Assembly (NCBI GenBank): GCA_964494805.1 | Contig: CAZBST010000011.1 | Location: 1-64,000, forward strand | Reading direction: 5' to 3' | Length of the DNA stretch: 64,000 nucleotides | Source of the DNA: CAIYOL01 sp964494805 | GTDB taxonomy: Bacteria; Planctomycetota; Phycisphaerae; Sedimentisphaerales; Anaerobacaceae | In this document: in pieces, positions 10,413 through 19,293 of the stretch | Layout of the letters: every line of letters starts with the position of its first letter | Position numbering within the stretch: position 1 is the first letter of the stretch | Translations under genes and position numbers: made by a program | The notes under the pieces: model-generated | The model's database searches: none | What the model saw: only the letters and a program-made list of their open reading frames with translations | What the model was told of the DNA's origin: nothing

Positions 10413-11375
10413 GTGGGTTTGTATCCATTAAAATTTGAGCCGATTTACAAAAAGCGAATATGGGGCGGACAGAAGCTGAGAGAAGTATTCAACAAAGATA
10501 TTCCGCCTTTTGAAAAAATCGGCGAAAGCTGGGAATTGGCTGATTTGCCGGACGATAAATCCATAATTGCAAACGGCGAACTGACAGGTCAAACTCTTAA
10601 CTCCGCAATTAAAAAATATCCGGAAGAAATAACAGGTGATAAAAATTTCAAAGGTACTTTTCCACTGCTGATTAAATTCCTCGATGCCGAGGACATCTTA
10701 AGCGTGCAGGTCCACCCCGATTCGAAAACCTGCCGGAGAATAGGCAAAGGCAACCCCAAAACTGAGTGCTGGTATATCGTATCTGCTGTCAGCGGAGCGG
10801 TAATTTATAAAGGGTTGAAAAAAGGCGTAACAAAAGAGAAGTTTTCCAAAGCGATAAAAAAGGGCGACGTTGCTGAACTATTGGCAAAGGTGCCTGTTGA
10901 GGCCGGCCAGTGCCATTTCCTCCCCGCCGGCACCGCCCATAGCATCGGGGCAGGTCTATTGATAGCTGAGATTCAAACGCCGTCAGATACGACGTATCGC
11001 GTTTTTGACTGGAACAGAGTTGACGAGACGGGCAAAGCCAGACCACTACATATCGAGGAAGCGTTGGAAAGCATTAACTTTGACGCCGCCGGTAGCAATC
11101 TTCCAGTAACAACGGTAGGTCGATTGGTTGATTGCGAATACTTCAAAATAGACAAAGGACACCAGGCCAAAGGCTGTGAGATGCTTCTTTCGCCTGACAA
11201 GATGAAAACGCTGATTATTTTAACCGGCTCTGGAGCGATTCTGGGGACAGATGGGACTTTCGTTGAATTCAAGGCGGGCGATTGCCTGCTTGTGCCTGCT
11301 GTTTATGAAGGAGCGATGCGATTCGCCGACGATACACAATACTTGACAGTAATCTCACGAGAAGGAAATGGATAG
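10413..11375 (+). CDS. manA: Mannose-6-phosphate isomerase, class I
   Basis: 320 residues, the short bacterial type I enzyme; it interconverts fructose-6-P and mannose-6-P and feeds GDP-mannose synthesis. The start of the protein KFEPIYKKRIWGG is diagnostic. Zinc-site motifs are VQVHPDSK near 97-104 and KTECWYIV near 116-123; the later His is in LPAGTAHSIGAG near 170. GTG start with GAAGG 12 nt upstream. It opens a likely operon: its last 8 bases overlap the next glycosyltransferase gene. Confidence 0.93.
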   Translation: MGLYPLKFEPIYKKRIWGGQKLREVFNKDIPPFEKIGESWELADLPDDKSIIANGELTGQTLNSAIKKYPEEITGDKNFKGTFPLLIKFLDAEDILSVQVHPDSKTCRRIGKGNPKTECWYIVSAVSGAVIYKGLKKGVTKEKFSKAIKKGDVAELLAKVPVEAGQCHFLPAGTAHSIGAGLLIAEIQTPSDTTYRVFDWNRVDETGKARPLHIEEALESINFDAAGSNLPVTTVGRLVDCEYFKIDKGHQAKGCEMLLSPDKMKTLIILTGSGAILGTDGTFVEFKAGDCLLVPAVYEGAMRFADDTQYLTVISREGNG

Positions 11376-12102
11376 CTTTAAATCTGAGATAAGTCTGGGT
11401 ATCGTATGCCCGATGGCCAACGAACGGTCGACCGCTGTGGAATTCGTGAACGCGGTATTGGAACAGTGCATAGGTTTCAAATCTGTAACGTTTTTCGCAG
11501 TCTTTGACAATGCCTGCAAAGATGGCACCGTCGATTTACTCAAAGAGCTGCAAAATAAATTACCTCAGCTTAAAGTAATCTGGGCTCCCGAAGATAAATG
11601 TGTCGTGGATGCCTATGTCAGAGGATATCGGGAAGCCCTGAATGCTAATTGCGATTGGATATTGGAGATTGATGCGAGCTTTAGCCATCATCCTTCACAA
11701 ATACCGCAGTTTTTTGATAAAATGGCTGAAGGCTTCGACTGTGTCTTCGGCAGCCGTTTTTGTAAAGGCGGGAAATTTACAGAGGCCCCGTTAGGTCGTT
11801 ATTTTATTAGTTATGCTGGGAGCGTTCTTACCAATCTTTTGCTCGGCACGAAACTCAAAGATATGACCAGTGGCTTCGAGATGTTCACTAATGCCGCCCT
11901 GCGAAAAGTTCTGGAAAAGGGAATTCAGTCACGGGGACACTTTTTTCAGACCGAAGTAAAAACATATTGTCGAAATATGCGTATAATTGAGGTGCCGATA
12001 CATTACCGTGCACCCAGCCAAAACGTAAATTTTGCGGTTATTATTGATGCCTTTAGCAATTTATTTCGATTATTTAGAAGACGTCTCACCGGTAATTTGT
12101 AG
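11368..12102 (+). CDS. Family 2 glycosyltransferase (DPM1-like)
   Basis: 244 residues. GT-A fold with an N-terminal nucleotide-binding part (GIVCPMANERS), the metal-binding region WILEIDASFSHHP near 93-105 in place of the usual DADLSHPP of dolichol-phosphate mannose synthases, and DMTSGFEMF near 170. No transmembrane segment, so cytosolic or peripheral. Overlap with manA and the later polytopic glycosyltransferases suggest it makes a polyprenyl-phosphate sugar used by them; the sugar is not known. Confidence 0.85.
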   Translation: MDSFKSEISLGIVCPMANERSTAVEFVNAVLEQCIGFKSVTFFAVFDNACKDGTVDLLKELQNKLPQLKVIWAPEDKCVVDAYVRGYREALNANCDWILEIDASFSHHPSQIPQFFDKMAEGFDCVFGSRFCKGGKFTEAPLGRYFISYAGSVLTNLLLGTKLKDMTSGFEMFTNAALRKVLEKGIQSRGHFFQTEVKTYCRNMRIIEVPIHYRAPSQNVNFAVIIDAFSNLFRLFRRRLTGNL

Positions 12103-12128
12103 TTCTTGACAGGAAAACGCTTAAGTTT

Positions 12129-13136
12129 ATGAAAGATAAAATTTACGTTGTTGTAACATCTATCGCCGGTTCAGAAAACGTGATTCTTCAGCAATTGGCT
12201 CAAGGCTGTAGTGAAAGAGAGTATCATTTCATCGTTATAGGCGACCAGTCCAGTCCCACCGAATTTCACATTGACGGCTGTGATTTTTACAGTCTAAAAA
12301 GACAAAAGCAAACAGAGTTAAAGTTTGCTCAATTGTGTCCAACAAAGCACTACGCTCGCAAAAACATTGGATATCTTCTTGCGATTCGCGATGGTGCATC
12401 GATTATTATTGAAACCGATGATGATAACATACCTTTCCAACAGTTTTGGCAGCAACGGCAGCGAATCCAAAACGTTCCGGTGCTCCAGAATAGTGGTTGG
12501 GTGAACGTATATCGTTATTTTACTGACCAGAATATTTGGCCTCGCGGCTTTCCTCTGGAGAAAGTTCAGGAACAGATACCTCCGTACGAGTCACTTAATC
12601 TGATGAACATCGATTGTCCTATCCAGCAGGGCTTAGCCGACGAAAATCCTGACGTTGATGCAGTGTATCGTCTCGTTTTGCCACTTCCACGAACATTCAG
12701 GAAAGGGCATCGAATTGCGCTGGTTAATACATGGTGTCCATTTAATAGTCAAAATACCACGTGGTGGCCGGATGCATTTGAACTGCTTTATTTGCCGTCA
12801 TACTGCTCTTTTCGAATGACGGATATCTGGCGCAGTTTTATTGCCCAGAGAATTGCCTGGCTCAATGACTGGGCAATTTTATTCCACGAGCCCACTATGC
12901 GGCAGGAACGCAACGTGCATAATCTTTTGCGTGATTTCAACGACGAAATACCCGGCTATCTGCATAATAGCGAAATCTGCAAAGCTTTAGAGTCTTTGTC
13001 TCTGGAATCGGGCGTTAAAAAAATCGGCGATAACCTTAAAGTTTGTTACGAGAAATTAGTTAGTATGTCCCTAATCGGTCGGGAAGAATTACAGTTGCTT
13101 GAAGCCTGGCTTGAGGATATTAAGCAGTTCCGCTAA
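12129..13136 (+). CDS. STELLO-like glycosyltransferase (DUF288)
   Basis: 335 residues, no signal peptide or membrane segment. The stretch KHYARKNIGYLLAIRDGA (about 76-93) followed by IIIETDDDNIP resembles the core of the STELLO/DUF288 family, known best from plant Golgi proteins linked to cellulose synthase and also found in bacteria and protists. The acidic DDD would be the metal/nucleotide site. The assignment is from motif memory. It lies in an apparent operon after a family 2 glycosyltransferase (26 bp gap) and before a DUF2723 protein (5 bp gap). Confidence 0.65.
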   Translation: MKDKIYVVVTSIAGSENVILQQLAQGCSEREYHFIVIGDQSSPTEFHIDGCDFYSLKRQKQTELKFAQLCPTKHYARKNIGYLLAIRDGASIIIETDDDNIPFQQFWQQRQRIQNVPVLQNSGWVNVYRYFTDQNIWPRGFPLEKVQEQIPPYESLNLMNIDCPIQQGLADENPDVDAVYRLVLPLPRTFRKGHRIALVNTWCPFNSQNTTWWPDAFELLYLPSYCSFRMTDIWRSFIAQRIAWLNDWAILFHEPTMRQERNVHNLLRDFNDEIPGYLHNSEICKALESLSLESGVKKIGDNLKVCYEKLVSMSLIGREELQLLEAWLEDIKQFR

Positions 13137-13141
13137 AACGT

Positions 13142-14671
13142 ATGCAAACAACAAAGAACGAAACTGACTTTCTCATTTCAAAAAGTCTTGCTGTTGATTA
13201 TGTCGTGGTTCTTTTAGCTGCGGCTGTGCTTTATATAGCGACCTGTGCGCCGGGGCCGTTGTGGCAGGATAGTGGTATGTATCAGTATCGAATCTGGCAC
13301 AACGATATCGAGGGTAAACTCGGCCTGGCTCTCTCACATCCGCTTTATCATATTATTGGCATCACGGTAAAATATATCCCGCTTGGTGAATTCGCTTACA
13401 GGGTGAATTTGATTTCTGCTGTTGCCGCAGCATTTACCATTGCAAATCTTTTTTTGCTTGTGCGCCTTTGGCTCGGCAAAAACACCCCCGCCCTGCTGGC
13501 GGCAATTACACTTGCTCTGTCCTGGACAATTTGGCAGTCTGCATCGATCGCCGAGGTCTATACCTTGTATTTGGCATTGTTGTTTGCAGAATTGATAATG
13601 CTGTTGCAGTATATTAAAACCAGGCGAGTCGGTTTTTTATATCTATTGGCGTTATTCAATGGCTTAGCGATTGCCGACCATATGTGGGGCATTATCCCTT
13701 TTGCTTGCTACATTGTGTTTGTGGTGGTTCTATTAATCAAAAAACAAATCCGACTGCAGAACCTTGCAGTTTTGGTCGGCTTATGGGTTATCGGTGCAGT
13801 CCCTTACGAATATCTAATCATAAAGAATATCGTTCAAACCGGCGATTTTACAGGTACCGTGGCTTCAGCACTTTTTGGAAACAGCTGGCGCGGAGCTGTT
13901 TTTAACACTCGTCTTTCAATTAGGCTTGCCGGAGAGAATCTGATATTTATGGCATACAATTTTCCCACACCCAACTGTCTTTTCTTTTTTGCGGGTCTCT
14001 ATGGCTTGAAGAAAGTATCACCAGGTCGCAGTTTCAGAAATATCCTTTTGGCATTGTTAGTTCTTTTTTTTGTATTCGCTTTTAGATATACAGTGCCGGA
14101 TAGATACACTTTTTTTATGCCCTTTTATTGTTTAGTTTCCGTCCTGATTGGCGTTGGTTTTAATTTGCTTGTTACCCAGCCCAATCGCAGAACCTTGTGT
14201 CGAATAGTTTTTATCTTTGCTTTGCTGCCAGTCCCGACTTATATCATTGCTCCTGTTATAGCGCAAAAAATGCAGTTTAATCTCTCTGCAAGAAGAGATA
14301 TCCCCTATCGCAATGAGTATATATGGTTCCTGCGACCGTGGCAAACCGGTTATAACGGCCCGGAACAATTCGCCAAGCAAGCCTTATCTGATGTTGGAAA
14401 AGAAGAGGCAATAATAATTGCTGACGGAACTACTGTTTATCCGCTTTGGTACGTCCAGAAAATTAAGGGAATGGCTCCAAATGTAAAGATTGTCTCCAAC
14501 CACGGAAGTTATGAGAGTCCTATTGCATTTCCTACAGCAGAGACTATTGATAAATTGGTAGCGGAGCGGGCGGTTTATGTTGTATCTCCTGTGGCAGGCT
14601 ATTGCCCGCAGTTTCTATTGGAGCGATACAAATTTGAACGAAAAGGCGTTCTCTGGAAGGTAATTAACTAA
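13142..14671 (+). CDS. Polytopic glycosyltransferase, DUF2723 family
   Basis: 509 residues with about ten hydrophobic segments, then a soluble C-terminal tail of about 100 residues. The first luminal loop has GPLWQDSGMYQYRIWHND and LSHPLYHIIG, typical of DUF2723 proteins, which are GT-C fold relatives of protein O-mannosyltransferases. It probably transfers a sugar from a polyprenyl phosphate donor outside the membrane. It is the last gene of the manA operon and converges on the next gene (32 bp between ends). Confidence 0.8.
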   Translation: MQTTKNETDFLISKSLAVDYVVVLLAAAVLYIATCAPGPLWQDSGMYQYRIWHNDIEGKLGLALSHPLYHIIGITVKYIPLGEFAYRVNLISAVAAAFTIANLFLLVRLWLGKNTPALLAAITLALSWTIWQSASIAEVYTLYLALLFAELIMLLQYIKTRRVGFLYLLALFNGLAIADHMWGIIPFACYIVFVVVLLIKKQIRLQNLAVLVGLWVIGAVPYEYLIIKNIVQTGDFTGTVASALFGNSWRGAVFNTRLSIRLAGENLIFMAYNFPTPNCLFFFAGLYGLKKVSPGRSFRNILLALLVLFFVFAFRYTVPDRYTFFMPFYCLVSVLIGVGFNLLVTQPNRRTLCRIVFIFALLPVPTYIIAPVIAQKMQFNLSARRDIPYRNEYIWFLRPWQTGYNGPEQFAKQALSDVGKEEAIIIADGTTVYPLWYVQKIKGMAPNVKIVSNHGSYESPIAFPTAETIDKLVAERAVYVVSPVAGYCPQFLLERYKFERKGVLWKVIN

Positions 14672-14703
14672 CGCTATCCATATTTATGCCTTTAGGGTCG
14701 GAG

Positions 14704-16269
14704 TTATTCGTCCCAGTTAAGCTTATAAATCTCAATTGGACCGAAATAGGGGTCGCGAAACTCGTCTACTTTAGTGCCGAATCTTTCACATACTTGGTCT
14801 ATCGTTAATGAGGGACGAAAATCTGGCATATTAGCAGGCGGTGAAGCAATACCATAGCTGGAAGCAAATGACCAGGCTGCTCTGATAGCATAATCGAACC
14901 GGTGTTTGCGTATCATATCAACTGTTTGTCGGAGAGGAACTACACTGGAATCTACCGGATAAGGTCCGTAACGGTAACGGTTGTGACCCAGCCAGAAAAT
15001 TCCCTCTCCATACACGCGGGTCTCCCCGCCAACTGTTGATGCGACACGAGTTATCACCTTATCAAAATCAGCTCCACGAAGCCGATAAATCATCAGTAAT
15101 ATGGCAGTGATGCACATTGACACATAAATAACCGCGACACCTGTGCCGACTATAAAACGGAGTTTGTTCCAGTTTCGCAGTAGTACAATTTGACCGGTCA
15201 TAACACGCCAGACTGCACGAGTTATCAACGCACAGAATAAAGGCACCACCGGCACAAGGTATCTGCCAGCAATGTTGGTTGATGCAAAAGGTAATATAAG
15301 AACATACAAGCCAACAATGGTGGCAAGGATTTTATCTGCATAGGTGGACCGATGCCATGCTAAAAGCCATGAAGCGACCATAATTATAGCCAACGGTGCT
15401 CCTTTCGGCCATTGCAGGAAATTTGTCCAGCGACTGATTTCACCAGCTATGAGCGTGCTTCTCTGGCCCCAGCCGCTGTGCATCTGTTCGAAGAAATTCA
15501 CCTCGGGGTTCTGAATAGACCGTAATACATAAACAATATAGGGTAAAATAGCTGCTACAAAACCAAAACAACCCCATAAAGCCAGACGCCAGGCTTTTCG
15601 ATTCCTCATCCATATGATTGCAGAGATAACAATAGCAACATCTAATATAAATCCCAACGGATGTGCCAGAGACGCCAATGCAGCAAGTATCCCTGTGAGA
15701 AGTGCAGCCCACAATGAGCCAGCATCAAATGAATACACCATACACCATAAAGTAGCTATCGATAATGCTATACAATAAATTTCAGGCCGAGTTGTTCGAC
15801 TTGCAGTAAAAAACCATGGATGCAAAATAGTTGCTATCGCTATACAAAAAGCTTGTTTCTCTCCGAACCAGCGCCGCATCAGAGCATAAAGGCTGACAAC
15901 GGCCAATAAGCTGAATATTAGTGAACCCACCCGGCTGGCTAAAATACTATAACCTGCTATTTTAAAAATAACCGCGCAAACTAAAGGTAAAATGACACGG
16001 GGTTGCACAAAATGGATGTGCATACCGCCGAAGCCTTCGATAAATTGATGCCTCAGCTCGCCGAAATAGGCCAAACTATAACCTAATGATGAGTCCCACA
16101 CCTCATCCGTGTAGAGGCGAGGTACAGTTTTGAGATAGATTAATCCCAATGCAATCTGCAGAATAATAAGGACTACTATATCTCGCTTCCATTCGGATAT
16201 CGGTTGTCCGGATATGATACAAGCTCTTTCTGCTTTTGATGTGGTCATCGGGTTTGCCTGAAATTCCAA
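14704..16269 (-). CDS. ArnT/PMT-like membrane glycosyltransferase (GT-C)
   Basis: 521 residues. About ten to twelve membrane segments. The acidic motif in the first external loop, LYTDEVWDSS near residues 51-60, is the place of the catalytic Asp/Glu of PMT_2/ArnT enzymes. The C-terminal 100 residues are soluble. Substrates are likely a polyprenyl-linked sugar and a lipid or polysaccharide. It is the third gene of a minus-strand cluster with the ATP-grasp and WecA-like genes (7 bp after the latter). Confidence 0.82.
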   Translation of the reverse strand: MEFQANPMTTSKAERACIISGQPISEWKRDIVVLIILQIALGLIYLKTVPRLYTDEVWDSSLGYSLAYFGELRHQFIEGFGGMHIHFVQPRVILPLVCAVIFKIAGYSILASRVGSLIFSLLAVVSLYALMRRWFGEKQAFCIAIATILHPWFFTASRTTRPEIYCIALSIATLWCMVYSFDAGSLWAALLTGILAALASLAHPLGFILDVAIVISAIIWMRNRKAWRLALWGCFGFVAAILPYIVYVLRSIQNPEVNFFEQMHSGWGQRSTLIAGEISRWTNFLQWPKGAPLAIIMVASWLLAWHRSTYADKILATIVGLYVLILPFASTNIAGRYLVPVVPLFCALITRAVWRVMTGQIVLLRNWNKLRFIVGTGVAVIYVSMCITAILLMIYRLRGADFDKVITRVASTVGGETRVYGEGIFWLGHNRYRYGPYPVDSSVVPLRQTVDMIRKHRFDYAIRAAWSFASSYGIASPPANMPDFRPSLTIDQVCERFGTKVDEFRDPYFGPIEIYKLNWDE

Positions 16270-16276
16270 ATTTATG

Positions 16277-17431
16277 TCAATTTTTGTCGTCGTGTATTGC
16301 TCCCCGTAATCCTTCCATCTTTAAGTAACCCTTTTTCCACACAACCAGGCCGGAGACCACAAAAACAAAAACATACACAGCCGCAGCATATCTTGTTCTT
16401 ATTTGGCTCATTGCTAAGCCGATTACCGCATAAATACTGGCGATTACATAACAAATTGCAACGGTCTTTTTCAAAGGTGTTCCTCTGTCTATCATCTGGT
16501 CGTAAATATGACCACGGTCAGAAACAAACAAAGGTCTGTGATTAAGCAATCTTCTCACCAGTGCGACAGCAGTATCAAGAATGGGCAAGCCGAATACGAC
16601 GATTGAAGCCATCCACCATCGCGGAATCTGCTCCGCGAATAAAAGCATCAGTGCAGCTACCATAAAGCCTAAGAGCATACTGCCGGCATCGCCCATAAAT
16701 ATCTTAGCCGGATACCTGTTGAAGGGCAAAAATCCGCAAACGCCTCCTACAAGCCCAAGACAAATTATAATTCGCACAGGGTCACCGACTTTACTGTACC
16801 CCCACGTTGCCAGATGTATCGACAGAAGCAGCATAGCGACGGTAATGATTGCCGTTACTCCCGCACAAAGTCCGTCAAGTCCGTCAAGCAGGTTTAGTGA
16901 ATTTGTCGCACCAAGTACGAAGAATATTACAATAAAAATACTTAGAATCACTTCGAGGTTGTGGGGCATCGGTAAATTTAACGGGTCAGTAATGCGATAT
17001 AAATTTGGTGTAATGCCCACCAGCAGCAGAATAACAGCTGCAGCGGCTTGGCCGAGGATTTTTTGCTTCGGCTTCATATCAAATATATCGTCGGCGAGCC
17101 CAATAAAACATGCTATCGCCCCACCGCCCAGTATTCCCAGAAGCCATTTTAGCATCGGGCTGAAAAATTCTTCGTTTCCTAAATAGCCGATGCCTGCCAA
17201 GACGCCAGCCGTCAAGCCGATGAGCATACCGACACCGCCGAGATATGCTATAGGCCCCTTATGTGTTTTCACCAGGTCATCGGGCTTGTCAACGATTCCA
17301 AATTTTATAGCTATCTTCTTGCACAGCCACGTAGCTGCCAGCGAACCAGCAAAGGAAAGCACCAATACGGGCCAAAAGCGAAAAACCCATGTAATCGGTC
17401 TGTTCGGTCCAATTATATTATCGAATATCAT
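16277..17431 (-). CDS. WecA/MraY-type polyprenyl-phosphate N-acetylhexosamine-1-P transferase
   Basis: A polytopic enzyme that starts lipid-linked glycan synthesis by placing a sugar phosphate on undecaprenyl phosphate. Characteristic motifs: DDLVKTHKGPIAYLGG, GLADDIFDMKPKQKI, NSLNLLDGLDGLCAG, FMGDAGSMLLGF and NHRPLFVSDRGHIYDQ; the last resembles WecA rather than MraY. The ATG at 17431 gives 384 residues. A GTG at 17473 would add 14 residues and overlap the upstream ATP-grasp gene by 26 bp; neither start has a strong ribosome binding site. With ugd and the glycosyltransferases it points to a surface polysaccharide. Confidence 0.88.
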   Translation of the reverse strand: MIFDNIIGPNRPITWVFRFWPVLVLSFAGSLAATWLCKKIAIKFGIVDKPDDLVKTHKGPIAYLGGVGMLIGLTAGVLAGIGYLGNEEFFSPMLKWLLGILGGGAIACFIGLADDIFDMKPKQKILGQAAAAVILLLVGITPNLYRITDPLNLPMPHNLEVILSIFIVIFFVLGATNSLNLLDGLDGLCAGVTAIITVAMLLLSIHLATWGYSKVGDPVRIIICLGLVGGVCGFLPFNRYPAKIFMGDAGSMLLGFMVAALMLLFAEQIPRWWMASIVVFGLPILDTAVALVRRLLNHRPLFVSDRGHIYDQMIDRGTPLKKTVAICYVIASIYAVIGLAMSQIRTRYAAAVYVFVFVVSGLVVWKKGYLKMEGLRGAIHDDKN

Positions 17432-17447
17432 CTCGAAACTTTTCTCG

Positions 17448-18422
17448 TTAAAGGTTTTCCAGCCAGACCTCACTATCGTAGCGGAGCATAATCAAATTGT
17501 CTTTAAAGCTGTTGAAACGAATACTTGTTTTTCTGCCGAGTAATTCCTGCAAAATCCATTTTGGAAAGTTTGCCCCCGCCTTGATTGACAAAGGCACGCC
17601 GCCGCCAAATCGCGGGTTTATCTCAACGAACTTTATTTTCCCGTCGCCAGTTAGAAACAATTGCAAAGTTATAACGCCTGGTCCTGCCCCAAGCACCTTA
17701 ACTAATCTTGCAGCCTCGCTCATAATGCGAGGGTGCTTTACTACTTGTCCCTTGCTTACCTCACCGGCTCTTACCTCAATACGTTTTCTCGGAACGACAC
17801 AGCGGACTTTCATATTAAAATCAACATATACATCGCAGGTGTGTTCAGTGCCTTTGATAAACTCCTGAACGATACAGTTTGGTACTATCTTTGCAAAGAA
17901 CGCTAGCTCTTTGCGGTTATGCACGATAGCATTTCCTCTGCTGGCATAGCCATCCCACGGTTTAAGAAAACAAGGCCAGTTGAGTTTCTTTTTTGATAGC
18001 GCAGCACGAGGGCTCATAGTAACAGGGGTATCAAAGTCGTTCTTGAGTAGCAAACGAAAGGTTTTTCTCTTGTCCTGGCAAATATCAACTACCTCTGGTG
18101 TTGAGACAAGCACACGACAGCCCGCTGCGGCAAATTTCGGTTTGTTCTGCGCCAGAAGTTTCAAGTCCAAATCAACGGTTGGGACGAGCAATTTTACATT
18201 GTTGGTCCTGACAATACTCAGCAGCTGTTTGACATAGTTGGTATGTGTTATTGGCCTAACCGGAAAACCTTTATCGCACAATTGGAGGGCAGAGCTCAAC
18301 TCCGTAGTATCTGTGCCGAGCAGCGAAAGGTTTATTTTCAGTTGTCTCCCTGCCTTGCGAAAACTATTGAGCAGGGAGACCCTTCTGCCGATGCAGGTAA
18401 ATAAAACACTCAAGTTAGCCAT
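17448..18422 (-). CDS. ATP-grasp protein (CarB-like), surface polysaccharide cluster
   Basis: 324 residues. N-terminal Rossmann-like part (VLFTCIGRRVSLLNSF), then an ATP-grasp fold with CFLKPWDGYASRGNAI (about 152-167), VQEFIKGTEHTCDVYVD near 181-197 and the metal-binding end IKFVEINPRFGGGVPLS near 267-283. Proteins of this type are often annotated as carbamoyl phosphate synthase large subunit-like and are common in O-antigen and capsule clusters. The acceptor is not known. First gene of the minus-strand cluster 18422-14704. Confidence 0.82.
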   Translation of the reverse strand: MANLSVLFTCIGRRVSLLNSFRKAGRQLKINLSLLGTDTTELSSALQLCDKGFPVRPITHTNYVKQLLSIVRTNNVKLLVPTVDLDLKLLAQNKPKFAAAGCRVLVSTPEVVDICQDKRKTFRLLLKNDFDTPVTMSPRAALSKKKLNWPCFLKPWDGYASRGNAIVHNRKELAFFAKIVPNCIVQEFIKGTEHTCDVYVDFNMKVRCVVPRKRIEVRAGEVSKGQVVKHPRIMSEAARLVKVLGAGPGVITLQLFLTGDGKIKFVEINPRFGGGVPLSIKAGANFPKWILQELLGRKTSIRFNSFKDNLIMLRYDSEVWLENL

Positions 18423-18560
18423 AGTTTATGCCCAATACACATCTGTTTCGATATAATAAATCGTAGAAATTCGCTAAGGACTTAACGATTTAATTCAATA
18501 ATAAACTGCATATTTCCTGTCGTCAATCTAATAATAGTCGATGCCAGATGGCCAATTCTT

Positions 18561-18589
18561 TTGACTTTTTGCTTATATGCCTGTAAACT
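18561..18589 (+). promoter_or_regulatory. Promoter of the NusG-paralogue gene
   Basis: TTGACT (18561-18566), 17-bp spacer, TAAACT (18584-18589). Start predicted near 18596, leaving a leader of about 50 nt. No ops element is seen in it. Confidence 0.65.
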
Positions 18590-18644
18590 GATTGCTACGA
18601 TTTGACTAATCGACTGGTGTGGTGTTAAGTGTAGGAGCGTAAGA

Positions 18645-19202
18645 TTGTTGAAAGTAAATGAAAATCCGCCGATTGCTTGGCCCCAGGGGCAGATGCTTCG
18701 TGATTTTACTGGTCAGTGGTGGGTTGCTCATACCAAGAGCAGAAATGAAAAAGCCCTCGCTAAAGATCTGCTCCAGAAGGATATCAGCTACTTTCTTCCT
18801 ATGAGCTGGAAGGTTCGGCGGCAAAAGGGCAGAACGATACGCTCGTTTTTGCCCCTGTTTAGCGGTTATCTGTTTTTTTGCGGTCGGGAGAGCCAGCGTA
18901 TCGAGGTATTGCGAACCAATCGCGTTGCAAATCTCCTCACAGTCAAGGACCAGCAAAGATTAATTGGCGAATTATCGCAAATCGAGCGAGCTCTTCAAAC
19001 GGGCGCTGCTTTGACACCGCATAAGTACATCAAAACGGGCCAATGCTGCCGGGTTATAGGAGGACCGTTGGCCGATTTGCATGGCGTTGTCGTCAAAACC
19101 AGAGGTACCGCTCGTTTGCTTTTACAGATAGATATGCTTGGCCAGGCAACAAGTGTCGAGATAGATACTGATATGATAGAAATTGTTGATGAACCCTGTT
19201 GA
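18645..19202 (+). CDS. NusG paralogue (RfaH/UpxY-like antiterminator)
   Basis: 185 residues. The NGN domain (about 24-120) begins WWVAHTKSRNEKALAKDL and contains SYFLPMSWKVRRQ and FLPLFSGYLFFCG. A C-terminal KOW-like domain (about 130-180) has GQCCRVIGGPLADLHGVVV. The weak match to housekeeping NusG and the position in front of ugd and sugar genes point to a specialised elongation factor for long polysaccharide operons, like RfaH or UpxY. TTG start with AGGAG 7 nt upstream; a second TTG follows at 18648. Confidence 0.85.
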   Translation: MLKVNENPPIAWPQGQMLRDFTGQWWVAHTKSRNEKALAKDLLQKDISYFLPMSWKVRRQKGRTIRSFLPLFSGYLFFCGRESQRIEVLRTNRVANLLTVKDQQRLIGELSQIERALQTGAALTPHKYIKTGQCCRVIGGPLADLHGVVVKTRGTARLLLQIDMLGQATSVEIDTDMIEIVDEPC

Positions 19203-19293
19203 AAATTCTATGATAGGCGATAAGATAAAAGGGGAACATCAATCTTCTCTTGTGATTATAAAACTTACATATTGAAAAACAGGAGCTAATAAA

